From CALGLS01 sp964508085 (lineage in GTDB: Bacteria; Bacteroidota; Bacteroidia; Chitinophagales; Saprospiraceae), in NCBI GenBank assembly GCA_964508085.1, contig CAZDTI010000085.1:1-23783 (forward strand): a DNA stretch of 23,783 nt, read 5' to 3'. The first letter of the stretch is position 1; every line of letters begins with the position of its first letter. Made by a program: the position numbers and the translations under genes. Shown piece by piece: positions 1 to 7,049 of the stretch. The notes below the pieces were generated by a model, which saw only the letters and a program-made list of their open reading frames with translations, had not been told where the DNA came from and searched no databases.

Positions 1-831
1 AACCGCCTCTCCACTTTCCCAACCTGGAACCAATAGGGGACTTACCTCAGGATAAATATCCAACTGACGATACAATAGAATTTTCTTAGAAGGCAATGAT
101 TTATTCCGAGTCCACCAGACATTATGGACGCCCTCCATGGCATCGTGTGTATCTTGTTGGGAGCTCACTGCGTCGAGTGATTCTAATGTTTCATAAATCA
201 ATTGAGTCATAGCTTCTTCATAAGGAAGTTCACTTTTTAGTGCCGCTATGCCGAGGTGGACACCAAGCAAATTAGAATAAGCATCTTCTACAGAAAAAGC
301 AGAAAAACGCTCTGGCAGCATAGGAATATATGAAGCGCCAAACCAAGTCGCTATTTCATGCCATACGGATAAATCATAAGCTACTTTCCCTGCTAGTAAC
401 ATGATGTTTTCTTCTTTCATATCTTTAGGGACCATCACCGTAAGTGTCTTGTTGCCACCTTCGTACCCCAGTTTTTGTACAATGACTCCATTCTCTTTGT
501 TTTCCATGATGTGTGAAAAAAGATAAGCCGTCCAATCAGCTTGATCGCGTAAGTGTCCCATATCGATAAAACCACCTCGGCGAGTGTAGATGATGCCATT
601 GCCTTCCAAGTCACTACCAAGATATTGGTGAGGTCCAAGTTCTGCTACACTACTAATGTCTGAAATGGTTACGCCCGGAAGTCCCATAACACCTACTTCC
701 GAACCAAAGGAACAGCAAGTTCGGATAATTCTTGGAGGGGGATTCTTTATCGCCTTTTCCGAAAGGACAGGTTGCTTTGCCTCCGAAAAGGAAGCGAAGA
801 GCAGACAAAAAGCAAACAATAAATGCCTCAT
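1..831 (-). CDS. DUF4056 domain-containing exported protein (3' end cut by window edge)
   Basis: The frame is open without a stop from an ATG at 831 to the window edge (277 codons), so the C-terminus lies outside. Residues 1-18 (MRHLLFAFCLLFASFSEA) look like a Sec signal peptide. The mature part begins with PPRIIRTCCSFGSE, then VGVMGLPGVTISDISS, GPHQYLG, and NGIIYTRRGGFIDMGHLRD followed by QADWTAYL. This order (arginine plus CC near the start, then an RGGFID-GH-RD-ADWTA block) matches my memory of the DUF4056 family, whose function is unknown. Its conserved His/Asp residues and exported state would suit a periplasmic or surface enzyme, but that is inference. It is divergent from the peroxiredoxin gene, with about 200 bp between them. 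The family call is fairly sure; no biochemical role can be given. Confidence 0.8.
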   Translation of the reverse strand, partial: MRHLLFAFCLLFASFSEAKQPVLSEKAIKNPPPRIIRTCCSFGSEVGVMGLPGVTISDISSVAELGPHQYLGSDLEGNGIIYTRRGGFIDMGHLRDQADWTAYLFSHIMENKENGVIVQKLGYEGGNKTLTVMVPKDMKEENIMLLAGKVAYDLSVWHEIATWFGASYIPMLPERFSAFSVEDAYSNLLGVHLGIAALKSELPYEEAMTQLIYETLESLDAVSSQQDTHDAMEGVHNVWWTRNKSLPSKKILLYRQLDIYPEVSPLLVPGWESGEAV

Positions 832-1028
832 ATGTTTTTGGTTTTAACGGTTACTAATCGGCTTTGGAATCTTACTAACGTAATAAAGACGAAATTCTAT
901 TGCATAGGTTGTAAGTTTGATAAACATTTATAGAAATAGTGTGTTTTTATTAGCAAGTAATTCGTACGAAATCTTCTAAGAATTATCTTCGTCGAATCAC
1001 AATTTTATTTTTTATCAAAAAAACAAAC

Positions 1029-1487
1029 ATGAAGCATCTAAAAGTGGGCGATAAAGCTCCAAATTTTAGCGAACTTAACGAAGCGGGAGAGAAAATTTCC
1101 CTAAAAGACTACAAAGGGAAAAAGCTCATACTCTTTTTCTACCCAAAAGACAATACGCCAACCTGTACGGTGGAAGCTTGCAATCTTCGGGATAATTATT
1201 CCATGCTCCAAAAGAAAGGCTACGAATTGCTAGGCGTAAGTCCCGATAGCTCTAAAAAGCATGAAAACTTCATCAAAAAATTCGACCTCCCTTTTCCATT
1301 ATTGGCCGATACTGAACGTAACGTATTAAATGCTTACGGGGTTTGGGGGCCGAAGAAATTTATGGGAAGAGAATTCGATGGTGTGCACCGTACCACTTTT
1401 GTGATTGATGAAAAAGGGAAGATTGAGCAGGTGATTGAGAAGGTGAAATCGAAGGAGCATGCGGCGCAGATATTGGCGGGGGAGTAG
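1029..1487 (+). CDS. bcp: thioredoxin-dependent peroxiredoxin, Bcp/PrxQ type
   Basis: This cytoplasmic thiol peroxidase reduces hydrogen peroxide and organic hydroperoxides using thioredoxin. The 152-residue length is normal for the family. The N-terminus LKVGDKAPNFSELNEAGE is the usual AhpC/TSA opening. The active site is FYPKDNTPTCTVEACNLRD, with peroxidatic Cys46 and, five residues later, resolving Cys51, the spacing typical of atypical 2-Cys PrxQ/Bcp enzymes. Downstream, LLGVSPDS, FPLLADTERNV and the GVHRTTFVIDEKG strand with its conserved Arg complete the fold. Family members more often read TPGCT; here Gly is replaced by Thr45. The gene stands alone, and a strong hairpin at 1531-1570 follows it. 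The ATG is preceded by an A-rich tract rather than a Shine-Dalgarno sequence, as is usual in this phylum. Confidence 0.95.
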   Translation: MKHLKVGDKAPNFSELNEAGEKISLKDYKGKKLILFFYPKDNTPTCTVEACNLRDNYSMLQKKGYELLGVSPDSSKKHENFIKKFDLPFPLLADTERNVLNAYGVWGPKKFMGREFDGVHRTTFVIDEKGKIEQVIEKVKSKEHAAQILAGE

Positions 1488-1530
1488 ATTTGGAGAAAGC
1501 TGTTTAACCGATGTTTGAAATATTAAAAGA

Positions 1531-1570
1531 CCCGGAAGGTGGTATTCGTTACCACCTGTCGGGCCTTTTA
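1531..1570. terminator. intrinsic terminator, probably bidirectional
   Basis: AGGTGGTA (1537-1544) pairs perfectly with TACCACCT (1550-1557) around a TTCGT loop. CCCGG (1531-1535) extends the stem against TCGGG (1559-1563). A short T-rich tail (1566-1570) follows on the plus strand, and TCTTTTAATA follows when read on the minus strand. It lies between the 3' ends of the peroxiredoxin gene and the convergent SH3b gene, so it can end both transcripts. Confidence 0.85.
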
Positions 1571-1641
1571 TTTATGAGGTATTGGCTCATGGGTTTCTAA
1601 ACAAATTATCCAAAGTTAAAAGGTCCTCGATTAAACCAATG

Positions 1642-2784
1642 CTAAGGACAAGTCGTAACCGGATTCCCACAAAGCCATTCCGCTTGAATCCATCCACTGA
1701 GCCCATTGTGCTCTATTTTTACCCAATCCTTATATTTATCTTTTATTTGTACTCCAGTTTCTTGGTCAATAGTTCCGACTATAATTCCATCTTCTGGAGC
1801 ATCTAGGAGTTCTACTTTTCTTCTTGTTGAAATGCCAATGACAGTGTTGTGAATCCATCCTGAACCTCCAGGAATTGCGATGTTGTTACCTTCAACTCCT
1901 ATTGCTTTTACAACCTTAAACCATCCATTTTTTTCTTCTGTAATCCTTAAAGTGAAATAATCACTTTGCTCATCAAGCTTAGTAATTATTTTTCCGTTTG
2001 GTTCTTGTCTTATATTTGTTGCCGTTTTGTCAGGATCATCTAAGTAAACATCTAATGATGGAATTGTCCCGTCCTTTGTATATTCCTCACCGTTAAATTT
2101 CAGGACTGATTTTCCTAAGGCAATTTTCATTTCAGAATTACAATCACCATTGCGATCTACATAGCTATGGGTGTACGTTGTTTCTTCTTTCACTAAAATG
2201 TCGTAACAACCATTCGTCTTATTAGCAGACATGATGAATATATTTTTCAACTCTGTAAATTCCCCCGCACAATCGGTATCCCATTCACCATGGGAGTCCA
2301 ATACGTCACAACTGTTTAAAATTTTTTTTAGTTTATTGTTTGATTTTATAAATAAAGAGATGGTTGTATTTTCATAAGGATTGGCTCGAGCGCTACCGTA
2401 ATAATGAGCTTTTATTCCAAATGCTCGATCATTATCTGAAGTAATATAAGGTGCCGTATCTATACTTATTTTTGACAATACGATTGCGTCCGAAGTCCAA
2501 TAAGAAGGCTCAATATATTTATTGATTATTTTACCGGTTTTGTTATTTACGATTGCTATGTAGATTTCTAACTCAGAATGACCTTCATCCTCTTCTGCAA
2601 TTCTTGGGATTACAACAATAGTTTCATTGCTATTATTTGGTCGAACTTTAGAAACAATTAAGTCATAATTAATATAGGCTTTGCCTAACTTAAGTTCATT
2701 TATTGCATCATTGATAAAGTCTCCATCTTGAGCAAAAGAATTAAGGCTAATTAATAAAAAGAAAAATATTGTTTCGTATTTCAT
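1642..2784 (-). CDS. exported protein with two C-terminal bacterial SH3 (SH3b) domains
   Basis: A 380-residue protein with a short signal peptide (MKYETIFFFLLISLNSFAQ), so probably periplasmic or surface-located. Residues 20-240 form a domain I do not recognise, with cysteines at 159, 172, 193 and 215 that could form disulfides. Two SH3b-like units follow: 245-316 (TATNIRQEPNGKII ... NGWFKV ... GWIHNTVIG) and 321-373 (VELLDAPEDGIIVGTI ... DWVKIEHNGLSGWIQAEWL). Each shows the typical N-x-R/L-x-x-P start and the closing G-W-I strand. SH3b domains commonly bind peptidoglycan peptides or other cell-wall ligands; that role here is inferred. The gene starts 33 bp after the stop of the preceding lipoprotein gene in the same direction, so the two are probably cotranscribed, and the hairpin at 1531-1570 follows it. 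Confidence 0.75.
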   Translation of the reverse strand: MKYETIFFFLLISLNSFAQDGDFINDAINELKLGKAYINYDLIVSKVRPNNSNETIVVIPRIAEEDEGHSELEIYIAIVNNKTGKIINKYIEPSYWTSDAIVLSKISIDTAPYITSDNDRAFGIKAHYYGSARANPYENTTISLFIKSNNKLKKILNSCDVLDSHGEWDTDCAGEFTELKNIFIMSANKTNGCYDILVKEETTYTHSYVDRNGDCNSEMKIALGKSVLKFNGEEYTKDGTIPSLDVYLDDPDKTATNIRQEPNGKIITKLDEQSDYFTLRITEEKNGWFKVVKAIGVEGNNIAIPGGSGWIHNTVIGISTRRKVELLDAPEDGIIVGTIDQETGVQIKDKYKDWVKIEHNGLSGWIQAEWLCGNPVTTCP

Positions 2785-2817
2785 TTCGGTGTTTGTTTAG
2801 TTAAAATACTACCATAC

Positions 2818-3453
2818 TTAAATATTGATAGTTACATAAAATATCTCCTTTTCGTCTATTTGTTTATTTAGATTTTTATCCATGTAGATTATCATATATA
2901 TAGGTTTGGTTATTCTAGAAATGTTTTGTTCTTGATTTTCAGCATGTACTTTGTCAATGTCAAATTGTAATAACAATACATCTTTATTTATGTTTTTGAT
3001 ATAGTCTAAGCTAGCATGTTCTGTATGGTCATAATACAATACATTGTGACCATCACCATCTATAATGAAAAATGGATTATTTGAACCCATAGCAAAGGCC
3101 GTAATGTTTCCGAAAATAGAAGTGTCTTCTTCTCGCTGATTGATTTTAGCTTTCTTAAAGACCTCTTTATCGTAACTGGCCGTAACTTTTACATTAAAGT
3201 CATTAGGAAATGTATTGTTGATTAAGCCAGGGAATACAATTGAGAAAGATGATTTCTTTAGCTTAACGCTTTGATGGGTATCTGTGATTTGATGTTTATC
3301 ATTTTTCTGAACAAAGGTGATAGGAGGTAAGCTATTATCTAGCAAAGGGAAGTTGTTTACGGGCGCTGGGAAAATTTGCGTCAAAAACGTTGTATCCTTT
3401 ACATCGTGATACACTTCCGTCATCTCCAATGTCTTAGTTAGTTTGTTATTCAA
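2818..3453 (-). CDS. C-terminal part of a frameshifted lipoprotein gene (no independent start)
   Basis: As a separate gene this frame would have to begin at a TTG (3453) or an internal ATG (3423), and the product has no signal peptide. The frame is open upstream of 3453 and reads coding-like sequence (TVTATISRRFD, then DYITYGFLNNK), overlapping the end of the gene at 3485-5068. Dropping one T from the 8-T run at 3516-3523 (A8 on the coding strand) joins both frames into a single 749-codon gene over 2818-5068. I therefore read this as the C-terminal portion of that lipoprotein. The domain is beta-rich with D-G-D-G and D-x-N-x-N-K-x-D-x-x-E patterns (IIDGDGHN, DKNLNKQIDEKE) resembling calcium-binding loops. 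Its function is unknown. Confidence 0.6.
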   Translation of the reverse strand: MNNKLTKTLEMTEVYHDVKDTTFLTQIFPAPVNNFPLLDNSLPPITFVQKNDKHQITDTHQSVKLKKSSFSIVFPGLINNTFPNDFNVKVTASYDKEVFKKAKINQREEDTSIFGNITAFAMGSNNPFFIIDGDGHNVLYYDHTEHASLDYIKNINKDVLLLQFDIDKVHAENQEQNISRITKPIYMIIYMDKNLNKQIDEKEIFYVTINI

Positions 3454-3484
3454 AAAGCCGTAAGTAATATAGTCTGTTTGGATG

Positions 3485-5068
3485 TCAAACCGCCTGCTGA
3501 TAGTTGCGGTTACTGTTTTTTTTATCTGTGTTGATTTTCAAGTATTGCACATCGTCTAACTCCGCGATATGTTGATATTTGCCTGTTTCTGAATTGAACA
3601 GGTAATAGGTGTGTGACGCAATATCCTGCATTTCATGACTGTACCATATTTGTAAATCATCGAAACCATCGCTGTTTAAATCTTTTAAATAGATCGTGTG
3701 ATTCCCATTATCTAGATAGGTGAATTTATCGGTGCTGTTCTGCTCGAATTCAAAGGTTTTTAATAGCTCATTATTATCTAACCTAAATTGTGATAATTCA
3801 GAAATAAACGGTTTGTTATTTACGGACTGTATTGTTGTTTTTAAGTAATAATTCAGTCTATCGCCTTCTTCAATGTTTTGGTCGTGATTGTAATACCAAA
3901 CTTCTCCTTTTTGTATGCCGTTTTCATATCTTCCTTTTTCTAACAATACTCCTGGGTTTTTATAAATAAAATAATCCCCGTGCAGTATATCATTTTTATA
4001 ACCAAAAATAAATTGCTCATCCTTCGATTCGTCACTGAAATATTGAATGGTTATGCCGTTTGACTTCCCATGTTTATAGGTTTGCAAACTGTTGCAATCG
4101 TAAAGAATACCGGTATCTGCTTCTCCTTTTTCATTTTTAAAACTAAGCTCTCCTAATAGTTTATTGTCTTTATTAAATGTAATTTCTCTGAATAAAATTC
4201 CATTTTCATAATATTCTATTTTATTAAACCAACAAGCTTCTAATGAAAAAGTACCTGTAAATGGTTTTTCATCTTTAAAAAAACCTTCGGCAATTTGTTC
4301 TCCATCTGTATTGTAATATTGGGTCTGCTCAATAACTCCATTGACGTAGGTGTTTATTTTTTTTATTGAATTCATTTCGTCTTTACCATCCTTTTCTGTT
4401 TCGTAAAAAATAACCTCCTTTCCTTCCCACTTTTCTGATTCTTTATTGTATTTTAAACGACCAATTATGTCCTCTTCTTTATTGAAAAAAAGAGTGAATG
4501 AAAATTCATCATCATAACCCACATTGTTGGTATGTTGACTTGCAATTATGGATGTATTTGTATAATAATATTGGTAAGTTTCTGTACTCGGACTTTGAAC
4601 ACTTACAGCTTGAGCAGTCGCCCTATCACCTTGAGCATTCGCAGCGTTAGTTACTAGATGATCATCATAATAATATAAATCTTTTTCATCCCAGCCTTCT
4701 TCATCAGAACCAATTGCACCTTCTACCGTTACGAATCCATCAACTTGCTTACCATTGTTATAACGTATTTTGCTTTCCACTTTACCTGTTTTAAAATACC
4801 AAGTAACATCACCGTGGAAAACCGTCCCTAAACTATCTTTCGTTTGCCCAATAAATTGTTTTTCGCCACTGATGTAAAAGTCTCTTATATGCCAAATACC
4901 ATTTTCTTTTTTTGGAGAAAGTCTATAGTACGAAGCATTTTCCTTGGTGGTCTCTTTCCAGTCGGCATCGTAATAAGTTTTGGATACACTGTTGTTTAAG
5001 CAAGAGACCAGAATGGTACTTGCCATCAAAGGAAATATAAATAATAGGATTCTATTTTTACTTATCAT
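3485..5068 (-). CDS. lipoprotein with YwqK/MORN-like repeats; 3' part displaced by frameshift
   Basis: Encodes 527 residues before a stop just after an A8 run. The N-terminus MISKNRILLFIFPLMASTIL is followed by V-S-C, a lipobox with lipidated Cys23, so the product should be membrane anchored. The block at about 45-112 (ASYYRLSP, GDVTWYFKTGKVESKIRYNNGKQ with its closing DG) and later units (WFNKIEYYENGILFREITF; FIYKNPGVLLEKGRYENGIQ) follow the YYENGKL-x-x-G-x-Y-x-NG-x-x-G pattern of the 'toxin-antitoxin system YwqK family antitoxin' proteins, which are widespread in Bacteroidota and mostly uncharacterised. Around 450-485 a D-LNSDGFDDLQIW segment resembles FG-GAP/VCBS calcium-loop repeats. The last ~11 residues (NSNRNYQQAV) look like out-of-frame reading; in the other frame the chain continues into 2818-3453. 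It is either a frameshifted gene or a sequence error; the SH3b gene follows. Confidence 0.75.
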   Translation of the reverse strand: MISKNRILLFIFPLMASTILVSCLNNSVSKTYYDADWKETTKENASYYRLSPKKENGIWHIRDFYISGEKQFIGQTKDSLGTVFHGDVTWYFKTGKVESKIRYNNGKQVDGFVTVEGAIGSDEEGWDEKDLYYYDDHLVTNAANAQGDRATAQAVSVQSPSTETYQYYYTNTSIIASQHTNNVGYDDEFSFTLFFNKEEDIIGRLKYNKESEKWEGKEVIFYETEKDGKDEMNSIKKINTYVNGVIEQTQYYNTDGEQIAEGFFKDEKPFTGTFSLEACWFNKIEYYENGILFREITFNKDNKLLGELSFKNEKGEADTGILYDCNSLQTYKHGKSNGITIQYFSDESKDEQFIFGYKNDILHGDYFIYKNPGVLLEKGRYENGIQKGEVWYYNHDQNIEEGDRLNYYLKTTIQSVNNKPFISELSQFRLDNNELLKTFEFEQNSTDKFTYLDNGNHTIYLKDLNSDGFDDLQIWYSHEMQDIASHTYYLFNSETGKYQHIAELDDVQYLKINTDKKNSNRNYQQAV

Positions 5069-5183
5069 TAGCTTAGGCGTTATTTCAATAAAGGAATACG
5101 CATTAATCCTTCCAAAAACTATTGCCCATTAGCTTGGATTACATTAATTGTTTTTAGATCTGAATTGTGACAACTCGAATCGG

Positions 5184-6494
5184 TTACTCTTTGATTAAGA
5201 TTTCAAGTTTATTTCCTATGCTCAAGTAATAAAATCCGGATTCAAATTCAGATATATCTATGGTGTTTCTTTCTTCATTTATTGCAATACGTTTAACAAT
5301 TTTTCCAAGCTGATTATAAACAACGAGCGCTTGTTTTTCTTTGGAAATAATAGTTAGTTCCTCGTTTGCAGGATTCGGGAATATTATTATTTCATTAGCT
5401 TTGAATCGAGCTGCCGCAATATTGCTGTACTCATATTTACCGTCAAAATCTACCTGCTTTACTCGGTAATAGTTCTTGCCAATAGAAGGATCTTCATCAA
5501 AATATTTATAGTAGCTTTCTAAAGACGAGCTCCCATCACCTTCTATTATTCCAATAGGATAATAGTTCCTGCCATCTTGACTATGCTCAATTTCGAAGTG
5601 GGAATTGTTGACTTGTACGGAAGTCGCAAAACGAATCTCTATCTTGTTTTCTTTGGTTATCGCAACTACAGGGTTTAACCATTCAACAGGTAAGCTCTGA
5701 CAGGCAGTTATAATCGCTAGATTACCAGCACAATTGGAAGCATTATTCATAATGTCTGTAGTCAACGTATTTATGTCAAATGCTTGGCAGATTGAAGTAA
5801 CTTCACATTCATTTAGCAGTGGATTGTCAAGTATAATTATGTCATCTATTGAAGGATTTGCTGAGACGATTGTGGCCGGATCAATATTTTCGAGCCCCGA
5901 TAAACTCGTAAGTAAATCATTAAGATTAATGGTTAAAGCTCCATCAATTGAAGTTAAATTGCTTAGACTTGTTAGGTCGGTTAGTAAGTCATTATCGGTG
6001 ATACTTAAGTTTCCTCCAATGGAAGAAAGGTTTTCTAATCCAACTAAACTAGCCATGTTATTTCCTTGAATAGTAAGGTTGCCACCAACAGTAGTTAAGT
6101 TAGATAAGCTGCTAATATCCGTCAATGCGGTGTTGCTTAATAGAAGCAAGCCATTCCCTCCATTCCCCTCATTAACGGTGCTTAGTGATTGGAGCCCATT
6201 AAGAGACGAAAGAGATTGGTTATTCCTAATCAATAAAAATCCTCCTACAGCAGTAAGCGGTGATAATGGATTGAGGTCTGTAATATTGTCAAGCCCATCA
6301 TTATTGTCAAGTATTATTAAGACCCCTAAGAAGTCCGCACAATAGTTTGTAATGAAATTGTTGACGTCAGTTTGAGTGGTCAGCGCCACTGAGGTTCCCG
6401 AACCACATTGTGCCTTAAGATCTCCTTCAAAAAAAGAATTCGTTAATAGCAATACTGCAATTACAAGTTTCTTTATAGTCGATTTTCTTTTCAT
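5184..6494 (-). CDS. T9SS-secreted protein with receptor-L-domain/LRR-like repeats
   Basis: A 436-residue secreted protein. Residues 1-29 are a signal peptide ending LKA-QC. From about 35 to 250 it has repeated units of the form L-x-x-I/V-x-G-x-L-x-I-x-x-N-x-x-L-x-x-L-x-x-L (for example LTTVGGNLTIQGNNMASLVG and LSSIGGNLSITDNDLLTDLT), the pattern of receptor L domains, a solenoid related to leucine-rich repeats. Cysteines around 228-265 probably cap the solenoid. A fibronectin-like strand region (VEWLNPVVAIT ... YYRVKQVDFDGKYEYSN) leads to the C-terminal T9SS type A sorting domain (IIIFPNPANEELTI ... LVVYNQLGKIVKRI ... FESGFYYLSI). Such proteins pass the outer membrane by the T9SS and are usually anchored at the surface; a binding role for the solenoid is inferred. 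A small gene of unknown function starts 42 bp upstream in the same direction. Confidence 0.85.
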   Translation of the reverse strand: MKRKSTIKKLVIAVLLLTNSFFEGDLKAQCGSGTSVALTTQTDVNNFITNYCADFLGVLIILDNNDGLDNITDLNPLSPLTAVGGFLLIRNNQSLSSLNGLQSLSTVNEGNGGNGLLLLSNTALTDISSLSNLTTVGGNLTIQGNNMASLVGLENLSSIGGNLSITDNDLLTDLTSLSNLTSIDGALTINLNDLLTSLSGLENIDPATIVSANPSIDDIIILDNPLLNECEVTSICQAFDINTLTTDIMNNASNCAGNLAIITACQSLPVEWLNPVVAITKENKIEIRFATSVQVNNSHFEIEHSQDGRNYYPIGIIEGDGSSSLESYYKYFDEDPSIGKNYYRVKQVDFDGKYEYSNIAAARFKANEIIIFPNPANEELTIISKEKQALVVYNQLGKIVKRIAINEERNTIDISEFESGFYYLSIGNKLEILIKE

Positions 6495-6536
6495 TTTTTT
6501 AATTATTAGTTTACAATGTGCGGATCTTCTTTCTGC

Positions 6537-6923
6537 TTATATTGCCGCTTTTTTCACCACTTCCTCCAATTCTTCAAATGCTTTTTGCTGAGGAGCCGCA
6601 AGCAATAATTCTTTTATTTTTCCAGTAATTATTTCTAGTATATTTCGGTATCTTTTTTGGCTTTTTCCAAAATAGGCATTCATGACTGAGTTGGGAATAA
6701 TGTGATTGACTTTTACGGAACCTCCTTCTGTAAAAAACAATTTGATTGCATGCATTGCGCTTTTTTTAATAATAATGCATTGCGCCATTTGGCCATTGGT
6801 ATCTGTTCTAACTTCCCATTTGTCATAGTCTTTAGAACACTCAAAAGAGGATTCTTTTTTTAGAAATTCATAAAGTGTATTCAATGAGTTATACTCTTTT
6901 TTAAGTTTAATTATTTTTTCCAT
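6537..6923 (-). CDS. hypothetical protein, 128 residues, helical, cytoplasmic
   Basis: I do not recognise a family. There is no signal peptide and no membrane segment. The N-terminal third is charged and predicted helical (MEKIIKLKKEYNSLNTLYEFLKKE). The middle appears to contain beta strands (WEVRTDTNGQMAQCIIIKKS, then AIKLFFTEGGSVKVNHIIP). The end is a long helix (YRNILEIITGKIKELLLAAP, FEELEEVVKKAAI). It begins at a good ATG and ends 42 bp before the receptor-L-domain T9SS gene, so the two may be cotranscribed, though no functional link is apparent. It is the only cytoplasmic product among the surface-protein genes from 5184 to 10490, so it could be an accessory or regulatory factor for them (weak inference). 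Confidence 0.6.
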   Translation of the reverse strand: MEKIIKLKKEYNSLNTLYEFLKKESSFECSKDYDKWEVRTDTNGQMAQCIIIKKSAMHAIKLFFTEGGSVKVNHIIPNSVMNAYFGKSQKRYRNILEIITGKIKELLLAAPQQKAFEELEEVVKKAAI

Positions 6924-6979
6924 TTGTAAAAAGTATTAGATTTTAATGCTAAAAATTATTGTTAGTATTCAGCGTCAAA

Positions 6980-7028
6980 GTCATCGGACGCGAACAAAAG
7001 GTTTTGGCCTTTGTGGACATCCGACGAC
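6980..7028 (-). terminator. stem-loop after the beta-helix T9SS gene, possible terminator
   Basis: GTCATCGGA (6980-6988) pairs with TCCGACGAC (7020-7028) over nine positions with one G-U pair. Inside, ACAAAAGG and CCTTTGT form a second stem around TTTTGG. On the minus strand the hairpin lies about 20 bp after the stop of the 7050-9059 gene. It is followed only by a mixed T-rich stretch, so termination efficiency is uncertain. Confidence 0.5.
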
Positions 7029-7049
7029 GAAGGGGGGACATACTGATTC

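Noticed and set aside
435..847. Two short frames (63 and 67 codons) in the left region
   Set aside because: They lie inside the long minus-strand DUF4056 frame that is open from 831 to the edge; that frame has a signal peptide and family motifs.
912..991. Promoters for the peroxiredoxin gene (TAAGTTTG at 912-919, TATCTTCG at 984-991)
   Set aside because: Neither has a TTTG/TTG at the expected -33 distance, and the second has a mismatch in the -7 box.
3516..3523. Classical -1 ribosomal frameshift at the A8 run
   Set aside because: Joining the two frames needs loss of one A (a +1 shift), not -1, so the standard A-AAA-AAC mechanism would not restore the product.
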